From Entoloma clypeatum (lineage: Eukaryota > Basidiomycota > Agaricomycetes > Agaricales > Entolomataceae), in contig OY751487.1 of assembly GCA_963565915.1 (NCBI GenBank), positions 4,712,001 to 4,776,000 of the forward strand: 64,000 nt of DNA, given 5' to 3'. Every line of letters starts with the position of its first letter. The stretch's first letter is position 1. Under the pieces are notes generated by a model. It saw only the letters and a list, made by a program, of their open reading frames with translations. It was not told the DNA's origin and ran no database searches. Shown piece after piece: positions 9,268 to 18,770 of this stretch. A program made the position numbers and the translations under genes.

Positions 9268-10737
9268 CTAGTTTTTAAGTAATCCAAAGTATGGGATAAA
9301 CTTGTTGAAGAGGATTTTCCCCAGATTTTTAGTTAAAAGGTCTGCAGGGTTATTCACTCCTTCAATGAATTCGACTGTAATAATCCCTTTGGATACTTTT
9401 TCTCTGACAAAGTGGAATCGCACGTCGATGTGCTTGGATCGCTTCTCAGTTACAGGATTGGATGCGATAAAGACAGAGCCATTGTTGTCTCCATAGATCG
9501 GAACTGATCCGATCTGCATCCCAAGTTCGGCAAGCATGCTTCTAAGCCATGTCACTGCGCGACTGCAATCTGATAGCGCCATGTACTCTGCTTCTGTGGA
9601 AGAGAGGGCAATGGTTTTTTGCGCCGATGAAACCCATGTTACTGTTCCAGACGCCAGCGATATGAAGTAACCAGTGGTGGATTTTCTGGTGTTTTCGTCT
9701 GATGCCCAGTCAGAGTCTGTAAATGCGTAGATTCCCTTCCCAGAATCACCATCATACATGATCGCATAATTTTTTGTTGCTCTCAAATATCTGCAAATAT
9801 CCCTAGCCACTTCTAAATGGCGTTTGGTGGGGTTTGCGGAGAATTGAGACATTTTGATTACAGCGAAACAAATGTCGGGTCTTGTCCCGATCATTAAGTA
9901 CAACAGTGATCCGATGATGGATTGGTACTTGGATCTGAGTTCTGCATTGGGTTCATCTTCAGACTTCATGGGTTTGTAGCCTGTCGGGAGTGGGGTGTGG
10001 GTGGCATTGGATTCGCTCATCCCCATTTGTGCGAGAATTTTCTCAAGGTAAGGTACTTGATCAATGAGGATCCGCTTCCCACATTGCCTTATTTGGATTG
10101 AGAGAAATTCTTTCGGTTCCCCATTAGACACTAGGTGGCCTAGGTCCCTACATTCCCATGTTGTCATGAAGGCCTTCTTCTTTTCTAGCGTGTACTCTCG
10201 GTTTGTGCCGAGAAAAGCAGAGTCATCAACATAAATGACGGCGATTACAGTTTCCCCTTTGGTACTTGTGTGAATGAAAACTCCCGCATCGGAGTGAAGC
10301 CGGACAAAACTGAGCTTTTTCATGGAGGAATCGAGTTCCCTCCACCAGGCTGATGTGGCCTGCTTAAGTCCGTATGAGGCTTTGTATAGTCGGTACATGA
10401 GGTGTTCTTTCCCTTTTACTATGTAGCCCTCAGGCTGTCGCATGTAAATTACCTCACGGAGTGTTCCATAGAGGAAGGCTGATGAGACGTCCAAGAGTGT
10501 CATGAACCACCCTTCAAGGGCTGTCAATGCCAGAATCAACCGGACAGTCTCGTACCTCACTACTGGTGAGAAGATTTGATCAAAGTCGATCCCTTCTACC
10601 TGTGAGAAGCCTTTTGCAACGAGGTGGGCTTTCAGACGCCCGTCGGATTTTTCATTGTAAACCCATTTGTTCTTTAGAGCTTTCCTCCCTGTGGGTAGGG
10701 GTACTAACTCTGTGATCACCCCGCGGCTTTTGAGCAT
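9268..10737 (-). CDS. Copia reverse transcriptase-RNase H region
   Basis: An uninterrupted minus-strand frame of 489 codons covers the C-terminal half of a copia polyprotein. Order: KAHLVAKGFSQVEGIDFDQI, SAFLYGTLREVIYMRQPEGY (RT), YGLKQATSAWW, IYVDDSAFLG (catalytic YVDD), GTRPDICFAVIKMSQFSANP, then RNase H with DSDWASDENTRKSTTGYF (catalytic Asp), SSTEAEYMAL (catalytic Glu) and KHIDVRFHFVRE, ending NPADLLTKNLGK. RT copies the genomic RNA and RNase H degrades it. The listed start is internal: the natural polyprotein continues upstream into integrase, but a stop at 10748-10750 breaks it. This domain alone still looks intact. Confidence 0.9.
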   Translation of the reverse strand: MLKSRGVITELVPLPTGRKALKNKWVYNEKSDGRLKAHLVAKGFSQVEGIDFDQIFSPVVRYETVRLILALTALEGWFMTLLDVSSAFLYGTLREVIYMRQPEGYIVKGKEHLMYRLYKASYGLKQATSAWWRELDSSMKKLSFVRLHSDAGVFIHTSTKGETVIAVIYVDDSAFLGTNREYTLEKKKAFMTTWECRDLGHLVSNGEPKEFLSIQIRQCGKRILIDQVPYLEKILAQMGMSESNATHTPLPTGYKPMKSEDEPNAELRSKYQSIIGSLLYLMIGTRPDICFAVIKMSQFSANPTKRHLEVARDICRYLRATKNYAIMYDGDSGKGIYAFTDSDWASDENTRKSTTGYFISLASGTVTWVSSAQKTIALSSTEAEYMALSDCSRAVTWLRSMLAELGMQIGSVPIYGDNNGSVFIASNPVTEKRSKHIDVRFHFVREKVSKGIITVEFIEGVNNPADLLTKNLGKILFNKFIPYFGLLKN

Positions 10738-12199
10738 GTCTAGCTCTTTTCATTCTGCCGCATACCAATCTTCTTTGTTTGGAAGAGAGTATATATCTTT
10801 GTGTGACATTTCGATGATGCCCACTTGGATAGAGATTGCCTCCATTAGGAGATCATTCATCCATGCTGTTTGACTGCCTAATCTATGTCTTCAATCCATT
10901 TTTTCAAGATCAGAAGCAGGGGTGTCTTCCCCATAGATGCTACCTGGCATTCTCCGAACTCGTCGTTCCCTGATTGGTCGATCTGGTACTTGTTCGGGTT
11001 CCAGAGTGGGTACTCATGGTTCATCGTTGGGCTCGCTAGACGGCAAGTCATTGTCTGATTCAGGGTGATCCTGTCCAGTAGGAACTGGGTCGTGAGGTTT
11101 TTCATAATGGTTATCATTGTCATCATTTCCGGGGATGAGGTCCTCAAACTCATCAGCCGGTTCTGGATTTTCCATTTCTGGATGGTTTTCTGGCAGGGGA
11201 TCGATATGGCATCTGGGGTATTTGCTTTCATCGAAGATAGCTTTCCCACCCATGAAAATTGTATTAGTCTCAGGATCCATGAACCGGTATCCTTTGACCC
11301 CTGGTTTTGATCCGAGATAAATCATCAATCAAGATCTAGACTCCAGGGAATTTCTATGTTTTTCCTTTGGGATATACACATATGCCTGACATCCGAAGAC
11401 TCTGATGCTTGACATATCGGGAATCTCATTGGTCACCCTGAAGTAAGGGGTATTCCATTTGAGACGCTGCATGGGGGTTCTGTTGTAGAGAAAAGCTGCA
11501 TGTTCCAAACAGAATTCCCACCACATAGGTGGTAAGCACGCGTCGAAGTGCAAGGCCTGAGATTTCTCCCACAGGGTTCGATTTATTCGTTCTGCTCTTC
11601 CGTTCTGCTGGTGCTGATATGGGAGCGTGACGTCGATCAGAACTCCATGATCGGCAAGTACATCCTTGTATTCGTCGAACTCTCCACCTCCATGAACTCA
11701 CCATTTTTTAGGAGTGGCAGCGAACTGATTCTGGATCATTGCAAGAAGTTGTCACAGTGCCGTGATGGCATCTGACTTCTGTCTAAGCAAGACAACCCAG
11801 ATGTGGGATGAAAAATCGTCCAAAAATGTGAGGAAATATTTATATTTATGGTATGATGCCGTGGATATCTGTTTGAGATCGGAATGGATCAGATCAAAGG
11901 TTTTGGTTGCCCTTGTCATCAAATTGGGATATGACTGATTCAGCATTTTCCCTTTGAGGCAACCTGTGCAACTTTCCTGTGATTTCTCATGTACTAGTGT
12001 TTCAGGTACCCCTTTGGTACTGGTGGGAATCTTTCGGAGTGCTTGATCATTTGGGTGACCAAGGCACTTGTGCCATGTTTCAACAGTGATTTCACTTGAG
12101 ATCGCATGGATGGATCTGGTCATAGCGTATTTCAGTGTCTAACCAGTAAATGGTTTGACCAAGGATGTGGGGCGAAAACTGGATTTTGCTCAGCCCTTT
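10738..12199 (-). pseudogene. Copia integrase (broken) up to the gypsy insertion point
   Basis: From 12123 the minus strand reads ETWHKCLGHPND...CTGCLKGK, the HHCC zinc-binding head of copia integrase, then FDLIHSDLKQIS (first catalytic Asp) and FLTFLDDFSSHIWV. A stop follows at 11752, with more stops near 11700. The frame then continues as DVLADHGV, HQQNGRAERINRTLWEKS (catalytic Glu region) and the copia C-terminal segment ending near 11329. Further broken linker, acidic, lies at 10878-11328. The gypsy element interrupts the coding sequence at 12195-12200 in the pre-integrase segment. The integrase is certainly inactive. Confidence 0.85.
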
Positions 12200-12569
12200 T
12201 GTTACGGACTAACGACTACGGACATATACGCTTACCTTTTCACTTTTACTCATCGGCCCCCGCTTACACATATCATATTATACTTTATTTCCTTTAGTAT
12301 ACTTCGCTCCCGCGCTGACTCGCTTTCCGCAGCTGTCTGACTCATTCCGCAGTCAGCTTACTCATTAGTGCATAGCCTTCCGCAGTCGCCTTACTCATGC
12401 GCACTGCCTTCCGCAGTTACTGACTCATTCGCTACCGCTCATAGTCAGTACTATATAAACCTCATGTACCATAGCTACATTCCTTAGATTTAGCAATCAC
12501 ATTGCTCTTCGCCTTTCCATCTTCCTGCATACTCTGCCCGAACCTTGGAACGGTTTGTTACGCATAACA
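12200..12569 (+). repeat. 5' LTR of the gypsy element (370 bp)
   Basis: It starts TGTTACGG and ends CGCATAACA, matching 18401-18770 at 368 of 370 positions by eye. The promoter (see 12246-12460) and probable transcription start lie inside. The sequence just after it (agttgctaaatctcg) is not a recognisable methionine-tRNA primer site, so the priming mechanism is unknown. Confidence 0.96.
12246..12460 (+). promoter_or_regulatory. LTR promoter with six Gcn4/AP-1-like heptamers and a TATA box
   Basis: Heptamers TGACTCA or near variants lie at 12246 (TTACTCA), 12316 (TGACTCG), 12338 (TGACTCA), 12358 (TTACTCA), 12391 (TTACTCA) and 12421 (TGACTCA). Several are paired with CCGCAG words. A TATA box (ctatataaac, 12451-12460) follows 24 bases after the last one. 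TGACTCA is the established binding site of Gcn4/AP-1 bZIP factors. The array suggests stress- or starvation-driven transcription; this is inference. The same array is present in the 3' LTR. Confidence 0.55.
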
Positions 12570-13360
12570 AGTTGCTAAATCTCGTTAGGTTCGCCCAGAG
12601 CGAAGAAAGCAACTACCAGATGAGTCAAGACGTCGCGCTTCTTTGAAGACTTCACCAGTAACCCATTCGCCTCACCAGAAGCCCGACAAGAGGAGCTAAG
12701 TCCTCGAGACAGTATCGATTTTACACTCATCCAGCAGTACATCGAATCGGAGATCCGTCGCATCCTACAGCAGGTGCTTGACGAAGAACTAGACAACGAC
12801 GAGCATCGCCCCCACGGCGAGATAGCAGAGAGCATCCATCTTGCTCGACAACACCAGATCGCGCGCTACAACGCCCGACAGAACGAACTCAAAAGTTTTC
12901 GCGTTCAAGAAGGACCTCAGACAGGTCGGATCACAGAGATCAGAGAGTTTATCGGTGTCCAGACAACCGTTATCAGAAGATTGATTAGGACGCTCACATT
13001 GAGACGTCCCAGAGCCGCATCACCACGTCTTACTCGAAGCAGCAGATCTACGCCCACTTCACCACCGATGAGCAACAGACCGAGTACAACCGTTGGGCAC
13101 GAAATGAGAGACTTGACCCCTTCTCGCGACCAACAGACGCGCAGGAACAGAGATTCCTTAGAGATCTACAGAGGAAATACCCCGAACGTTTTGCCACCGA
13201 TTCCGCCGACGAGTCCCCTGACGAATTTACTTTTGACTCCGCGCAGTCAGATACCGAACAGACGCCTAGAACAGGGACTAATTTTCAACCCCTACCTGTA
13301 TCCCGAACCCCATCTTCATCCCAACAACCCGACACCTCTCCTACTCCGCAGGTTCTAGAC
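12570..13360 (+). other. Gypsy leader and N-terminal gag-like region, frame unclear
   Basis: This stretch between the 5' LTR and the first gag ATG is coding-like but not in one frame. One frame is open to 13358 (charged, includes IQQYIESEIRRILQQVLDEE near 12735). The frame leading into gag is open from about 12990, with an acidic, Pro/Ser-rich content (TDEQQTEYNRWARNERLD near 13085) and no ATG before 13361. Either gag begins at 13361 with a long leader, or the original N-terminus was read across these frames and has a frameshift near 12985. The sequence alone does not decide. Confidence 0.5.
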
Positions 13361-14227
13361 ATGGCAGAAGCACCGACAGTGCAAACGATGGATACATCCA
13401 AGATCATCAAAGATCCTGGGATGTTCAAAGACAGACACACCTTTGACGAGTGGTGGAAAGCCACCAAACTATACATCAGGTTCCAGAAGGGCCTGTCCGA
13501 CGATCAGAAGATCCTGGCGGTGTTATCCCGCATGATGGAAGGGTCCGGTAAACACTGGGCCAGCAACAAGTTAGACGATCTTGCCACCGATGGCAAGAAC
13601 ATCACCTGGTTAGGATTCTCAGACGACATCGCTACGCGATTCTCTATTGCCAACAAGTCGGCAGCGGCCAAGGCGAGACTCGAAGTCCTGAAACAGGAGA
13701 AACGCACCATTGACGAATTCTTGGACGAATTTGAAGAGCTCTTGAAGCTGTCAAACCTTGGCGAAGAAACTGGGAAATACATCCTGGAAAAGAACGTCAA
13801 CCGCAGAATTTCTGAACAAGTGGCTAGCGATGGCAAGACGTACACTGATTACGCAAAGGAAATTCGAAACAAGGGACGACAGATGGAGGGACATGCATTA
13901 GTCATCCGAGGGGGTGGCGACACACGCACCGGATCGGGCACCACTTATGGTGGTCAAGGCAAGGCCATGGAGATCGACAAAGCAGGAGTAGCCCGTTGCT
14001 ACAACTGTCAGCGTTTTGGTCACCTTGCCAAAGACTGCAAAGCCCCAAAGAAGAAAGATGGTCGTAAGTGTTTCAACTGCGACCAAGAAGGACATATCGC
14101 GCGCAACTGCCGCAAGCCGAAGAAGAACTCTGGAAAGATTAGGAAGGTGTCTGATGGAGATACCGATGATGATAAAACCATCACCATAGAGACCGATGAG
14201 AAGGATTTTCCCGAAGGGTCCGATTAA
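13361..14227 (+). CDS. Gypsy gag (capsid and nucleocapsid)
   Basis: A 288-codon ORF. Residues about 25-165 form the retrotransposon gag domain (FDEWWKATKLYIRF, then a TIDEFLDEFEELLKLSN helix). Residues about 220-265 hold two CCHC zinc knuckles (CYNCQRFGHLAKDC and CFNCDQEGHIARNC) separated by a Lys-rich linker, which bind the element RNA. The C-terminus is acidic. The frame stays open upstream of the ATG to about 12990, so the true start may be earlier or non-ATG. Pol lies in the -1 frame and overlaps the end of gag by 28 nt, so gag-pol would need a -1 frameshift or a separate initiation. Confidence 0.93.
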   Translation: MAEAPTVQTMDTSKIIKDPGMFKDRHTFDEWWKATKLYIRFQKGLSDDQKILAVLSRMMEGSGKHWASNKLDDLATDGKNITWLGFSDDIATRFSIANKSAAAKARLEVLKQEKRTIDEFLDEFEELLKLSNLGEETGKYILEKNVNRRISEQVASDGKTYTDYAKEIRNKGRQMEGHALVIRGGGDTRTGSGTTYGGQGKAMEIDKAGVARCYNCQRFGHLAKDCKAPKKKDGRKCFNCDQEGHIARNCRKPKKNSGKIRKVSDGDTDDDKTITIETDEKDFPEGSD

Positions 14228-17200
14228 ACGATGCTAAGTCGCGACCCTTATCCATTAAACGAACTCGCTTGCCTGGTGCAGCTACAGACAATATAACTTA
14301 TGTTATCCCTGCAAAGCGAGCCGTTGCGTCAACTAAGATTGTCAAGGGAGATAAACCTCCGAAACGACGAGAGATCAAGCTGCAAGCTCAGATCAAAACA
14401 CGACGAGGACCAAAGGCCATTCAACCCGAGGTTGATAGCGGATGTGAACGCACATGTATCCATCCCAGAATAGTACGCGAACAGAACCTTCCCACACGTG
14501 GAATAAAGCCCATATCAATCCTAAATGCGGATGGATCGCCGAACCGACAACAGAAAGCAGAAAAACTTGCCGAAGTCAAGCTGGACTTAGGAACACACCA
14601 GGAAACCATGGAAGCAATGGTATTGGACATTGGGAGAACGGACATGCTTTTGGGACATGACTGGTTGGTACACCACAACCCCACAATCAATTGGACGACC
14701 GGTGCTGTAACATTCAACCGGTGCCCATCAACATGTCAAACCAAACACTCAGATTTCAGGGTTAACCTTAATGGTCACAAACATCGGGTTCGCATGGTGG
14801 AAGTACGAGACAAGGACGCGCCCAAGAAATCGGATCAGAAATGGAAGCCCGGAGACCCCATATTGGAAGCAGTTACTCCCACACCACCTCCCACAACCAA
14901 ACGACCCTCATATGTTGAACGTTTTGCCCATCTCTTTGAAAAAGAAAACTTTGACAAGATCCCAAAGGAAAGAGAATGGGACCACGGCATCGAACTTACA
15001 CCGGACGCACCAAAGGAGCTAGGAGGAAACACGTATCCTATGACCCAAAAGGAGCAAGAAGAACTGGACGAATTCATCGATGAAGGCCTGGCAACCGGAA
15101 AGATCCGACCGTCCAAATCCCCTTATGCATCACCCTGCTTCTTCATTAACAAGAAAGACGGTTCCAAACGATTGGTACAGGATTATCGCACGGTCAATAA
15201 ATTCACGGTTAAGGACAAATTCCCACTCCCACGCATCAACGACCTCTTGGATGTATTGAAGGACGCAGTCTACTTCAACAAAATGGACATCATGTGGGGA
15301 TACAATAACGTGCGGATTAAGAAGGGTGACGAATGGAAAGCCGCCTTCCTGACCAGCCGAGGATTGTTTGAACCATTGGTCATGTTTTTCGGTCTCTGCA
15401 ACTCCCCGGGAACGTTCTCTCGGATGATGGCCAGCCTATTCAGGGATCAGATCCGTCGGCGCATCTGTGTGATTTACATGGATGACATAGTGGTTATTGG
15501 TAAAACCAAGGAAGAACTCGCCCGGAACACCGAAGAGATCTTGCAGATTCTGTCAGACAATGACCTGTTTCTAAAGGAGAAGAAGTGTCTTTGGGAGGTA
15601 ACGAAATGCCCCATATTGGGATATGTCGTTGGAGAAGGACGTGTTGAGATGGAAACCGAAAAGGTGGACACAATCCGGAACTGGCGAGTACCCACATCAA
15701 AAAAGGAAGTCCAGAGGTTCCTGGGATTTGCCAATTTTTATCGACGCTTCATTGAAGGATACTCAAACATCGCAAAGCCACTCACAACACTTACGGGGAA
15801 TACAGCATTCACATGGGGACCAGCGGCACAAGAAGCATTTGAAGGTCTCATACGGGCAATCACGACGGCACCAGTCTTGGCATTGCCCAAACCGGACGGA
15901 CAGTTCAGGGTCAAAACCGATGCATCGGGTTATGCGATTGGAGCGGTACTTTCACAGAAACAAGACGACAAGTGGCATCCTATCGTGTTCTTGTCGCGGA
16001 CCATGTCCGCGGCCGAACAGAATTACGAGATATATGACAAGGAACTCTTGGCAGTCATGGAAGCACTGAAGGACTGGCGACATTATCTACTTGAAGCCAA
16101 GGAATGTTTCGAGATCTTAACCGATCACAAAAACCTGGAGTATTTCCGGCGTCCTCAGGACCTAAACCAACGACAGAGGCGCTGGAAGATGAAGTTACAA
16201 GATTATGACTTCGAATTGCGACATGTACCTGGGAAGACAAATGCGAAAGCAGACATCCTGTCACGTTTACCCTGGTATGAGACGGAACTCGAGCCGCAGG
16301 ACAGCGACCAAATGCTCAAGGAGGGGCTATTTTTGAAACGATTGGAATCAGAAGATGTGATACAAATGGAGATGTTCACGGAGGAACAATTCTTTGAAGG
16401 GGGTGAAACATCTGATTCCATCAAAATTGGAAACATCACAACCATCGAAAATCCGTGGATCACACGCAACAAGGGTTCAAACCGCATGGAGACAGAAGTA
16501 GCCCAGGGTCTAAAAAAGAATCCTCATTGGTATCAGCAGGAGAATGGGATCACCTATGCAGGAGAACGAGTCTATGTCCCGCCGGACCCACAATTACGAC
16601 AAGAATTGATGTTCGAATCACACGATGCACCAGTGGCAGGACATCCAGGACAATATCGAACACATGAACTCCTCACTCGCACCTACTGGTGGCCCACCAT
16701 CCTACATGACGTAAAGAAGTATGTGAAAGGGTGTGACACCTGTCAACGTAACAAGATCAGCCGCCAAAGGAGACACGCCCCTCTACACCCTAACGCCGCG
16801 CCAAGTCAACCATGGGAAGACATAGGGATTGACGTCGTGGGACCGATACCAGAATCTGATGGGAAGAACGCAATTCTGGTCATCACTGACAGACATTCAA
16901 AGATGCTTCATCTCATCCCGACAACCGTGGAACTATCGGCTGAAGGATTAGCCAAGATCTATCGGGACCAGATATGGAAGCTTCATGGGATCCCTAAGAA
17001 GATCATTAGCGACAGAGGACCACAGTTCGCCGCGAAGTTCATGGAGATACTTTGCTGCATGTTGGGAATCAAGAGAAACCTGTCCACTGCATACCATCCA
17101 CAAACTGATGGACAAGCCGAACGATCGCATCAGGAAACCGAGGTGTTCTTACGAAACTTTGTCAACCATCTACAAGATGATTGGGCGGAATGGATCGCAA

Positions 17201-17586
17201 TCGCAGAATTCCAGTACAATGACAAAGAACATCAAGCGACAAAGTACACACCATTCTATCTCAACTATGGTCTGCATCCTTGGAAGGGAGAACTTGTGTT
17301 GGAAGATACCAATCCAGCGGCAAACAACTTCTTGAAAAAACTCAAACAGGCACGAGAAGAAGCCAACGCAGCACTGAAACAGGCCCAGGATCAGATGAAG
17401 AAAACAGTTGACACACGACGAAGCCCGTCTCGGAATTACCGCATTGGAGACAAGGTGTGGCTAGAAGGGACTAACATCAGGACTAATCGTCCCTCAAAGA
17501 AACTTGACGCCCTCCGACACGGACCGTTCAAAGTCCTAGAGAAGAAAGGAGCTAGCGCATACCGTCTTGATCTTCCCAAAACTTGA
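14200..17586 (+). CDS. Gypsy pol: protease, reverse transcriptase, RNase H, integrase
   Basis: The frame is open from 14200 (28 nt inside gag) to TGA at 17584-17586 and has no early ATG, so it is probably made as a gag fusion by -1 frameshifting. Domains: aspartic protease (VDSGCERTCI near residue 80), RT (YASPCFFINKKDGSKRLV, LVMFFGLCNSPGTFSRMM, catalytic YMDDIVV near 15475), RNase H (FRVKTDASGYAIGAVLSQ, Glu in YDKELLAVMEALKDWRHY), integrase (H..H..CDTCQRNK zinc site near 16730, core Asp in GIDVVGPI, HGIPKKIISDRGPQF, HPQTDGQAERSHQE). The nonsense TGA stands where related proteins have a Trp just before HPVFN, cutting off the chromodomain. Confidence 0.93.
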   Translation, partial: EGFSRRVRLNDAKSRPLSIKRTRLPGAATDNITYVIPAKRAVASTKIVKGDKPPKRREIKLQAQIKTRRGPKAIQPEVDSGCERTCIHPRIVREQNLPTRGIKPISILNADGSPNRQQKAEKLAEVKLDLGTHQETMEAMVLDIGRTDMLLGHDWLVHHNPTINWTTGAVTFNRCPSTCQTKHSDFRVNLNGHKHRVRMVEVRDKDAPKKSDQKWKPGDPILEAVTPTPPPTTKRPSYVERFAHLFEKENFDKIPKEREWDHGIELTPDAPKELGGNTYPMTQKEQEELDEFIDEGLATGKIRPSKSPYASPCFFINKKDGSKRLVQDYRTVNKFTVKDKFPLPRINDLLDVLKDAVYFNKMDIMWGYNNVRIKKGDEWKAAFLTSRGLFEPLVMFFGLCNSPGTFSRMMASLFRDQIRRRICVIYMDDIVVIGKTKEELARNTEEILQILSDNDLFLKEKKCLWEVTKCPILGYVVGEGRVEMETEKVDTIRNWRVPTSKKEVQRFLGFANFYRRFIEGYSNIAKPLTTLTGNTAFTWGPAAQEAFEGLIRAITTAPVLALPKPDGQFRVKTDASGYAIGAVLSQKQDDKWHPIVFLSRTMSAAEQNYEIYDKELLAVMEALKDWRHYLLEAKECFEILTDHKNLEYFRRPQDLNQRQRRWKMKLQDYDFELRHVPGKTNAKADILSRLPWYETELEPQDSDQMLKEGLFLKRLESEDVIQMEMFTEEQFFEGGETSDSIKIGNITTIENPWITRNKGSNRMETEVAQGLKKNPHWYQQENGITYAGERVYVPPDPQLRQELMFESHDAPVAGHPGQYRTHELLTRTYWWPTILHDVKKYVKGCDTCQRNKISRQRRHAPLHPNAAPSQPWEDIGIDVVGPIPESDGKNAILVITDRHSKMLHLIPTTVELSAEGLAKIYRDQIWKLHGIPKKIISDRGPQFAAKFMEILCCMLGIKRNLSTAYHPQTDGQAERSHQETEVFLRNFVNHLQDDWAEWIAIAEFQYNDKEHQATKYTPFYLNYGLHPWKGELVLEDTNPAANNFLKKLKQAREEANAALKQAQDQMKKTVDTRRSPSRNYRIGDKVWLEGTNIRTNRPSKKLDALRHGPFKVLEKKGASAYRLDLPKT

Positions 17587-17877
17587 AAGATGATCCACCC
17601 TGTGTTCAACGAGACCCTGTTATCACCATATGAAACCCCGACGTATGCCATTCAGAAAAAGAAGCCAGCCCCTGATCCGATCATCGTCGAAGGACGAGAA
17701 GAATACCATGTCTCCACGATCCTAGACTCTCGGAAATTCCGTGGAAAGATCCAGTACCTTGTCCAATGGGAAGGGTATGGCCCAGAAGAGAACACGTGGG
17801 AACCTCGGACTAATGTTCAGAACGCTCAAGACTTGATCCGAGATTTTCATCGGCAAAATCCATCGCGTCCACGATAA
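17587..17877 (+). pseudogene. Gypsy pol C-terminus: chromodomain, separated by one nonsense codon
   Basis: The pol frame resumes directly after the [18 protein letters not shown], a linker, then [23 protein letters not shown] and ENTWEP, the three strands and aromatic cage region of a chromodomain. In chromoviruses this domain is fused to integrase and directs insertion to heterochromatin marks. Without readthrough, this copy would make integrase lacking it. No other damage is seen, consistent with one recent mutation. Confidence 0.85.
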
Positions 17878-17994
17878 AAGAACAAACTTTGAGAACCATT
17901 TTCCACATCGACTTCTGTCACATCAAGTTCCCCGCTCCAACTCTTCTCGCCCAACACGCCGTTCTTCTTATACCTTTCAAACATCATTTCTGCC

Positions 17995-18363
17995 ATGTCC
18001 AACATCACCGCCGCCTCCACCGATGCTTCCGATATCAACCCCACCATCACCACCCTCATCGGCGAAGCGCTCTCCATGCGCGACCAGATCCATGCGCTCG
18101 AAACCTCCGTCGCCGACATCCTCCACCAGCAGATGCATATCCGCCTTCATACCCTCTCCGATTTACCAACCGCCCCCACCGCTGAGGAGAAGCTCATCCT
18201 CAAAAACTATACCAACACCCTTGCTGTCGAGAATCGACGCCTTCACCTCGCCATTCGAGGTTTAGAGTTTGCCACGGCGGTAAACGATGAACTGATAAAG
18301 GATTGGGGTAACCGAGTTGACCCTGCCTGGGCCGATCCAAATGGCAACGATGGATGGGAGTAG
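17995..18363 (+). CDS. Extra small ORF after gypsy pol, unknown function
   Basis: A 122-codon ORF lies between the chromodomain stop (17877) and the 3' LTR (18401). The protein is hydrophilic, with a predicted helical middle (MRDQIHALETSVADILHQQM) and a second helical part (LAVENRRLHLAIRGLEFA), compatible with a short coiled coil. No zinc finger, signal peptide or membrane segment is visible. Third-position bias towards C over most of its length looks like coding DNA. The position recalls accessory or envelope-like ORFs of some LTR elements, but no similarity to them is seen. It may be a captured host fragment or an element-specific protein. Confidence 0.55.
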   Translation: MSNITAASTDASDINPTITTLIGEALSMRDQIHALETSVADILHQQMHIRLHTLSDLPTAPTAEEKLILKNYTNTLAVENRRLHLAIRGLEFATAVNDELIKDWGNRVDPAWADPNGNDGWE

Positions 18364-18400
18364 GTAGTCTGTGAGGACACAGACCTTGAGGAGGGGAACA

Positions 18401-18770
18401 TGTTATGGACTAACGACTACGGACGTATACGCTTACCTTTTCACTTTTACTCATCGGCCCCCGCTTACACATATCATATTATACTTTATTTCCTTTAGTA
18501 TACTTCGCTCCCGCGCTGACTCGCTTTCCGCAGCTGTCTGACTCATTCCGCAGTCAGCTTACTCATTAGTGCATAGCCTTCCGCAGTCGCCTTACTCATG
18601 CGCACTGCCTTCCGCAGTTACTGACTCATTCGCTACCGCTCATAGTCAGTACTATATAAACCTCATGTACCATAGCTACATTCCTTAGATTTAGCAATCA
18701 CATTGCTCTTCGCCTTTCCATCTTCCTGCATACTCTGCCCGAACCTTGGAACGGTTTGTTACGCATAACA
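18401..18770 (+). repeat. 3' LTR of the gypsy element (370 bp)
   Basis: It starts TGTTATGG right after the purine tract gaggaggggaac and ends CGCATAACA, followed by the target duplicate CCTTT (18771-18775). It is identical to the 5' LTR except at two positions. Confidence 0.96.

Larger units (their letters stand above)
12200..18770 (+). mobile_element. Young Ty3/gypsy chromodomain retrotransposon (chromovirus)
   Basis: A 6571-bp element with two 370-bp LTRs that differ at only two positions (C/T at LTR base 6 and A/G at base 25). A perfect 5-bp target duplication CCTTT lies at 12195-12199 and 18771-18775. Internally it carries gag (13361-14227), pol (14200-17586), a chromodomain after one nonsense codon (to 17877) and an extra small ORF (17995-18363), then a purine tract (gaggaggggaac) before the 3' LTR. 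Protease, RT, RNase H, integrase and chromodomain occur in the gypsy order. It landed inside the copia element in the opposite orientation. LTR near-identity means a recent insertion. Confidence 0.96.

Noticed and set aside
12774..13358. 194-codon open frame before gypsy gag as a separate gene
   Set aside because: Its 3' half overlaps the frame that leads into gag and looks like a shadow; treated as part of the gag leader.
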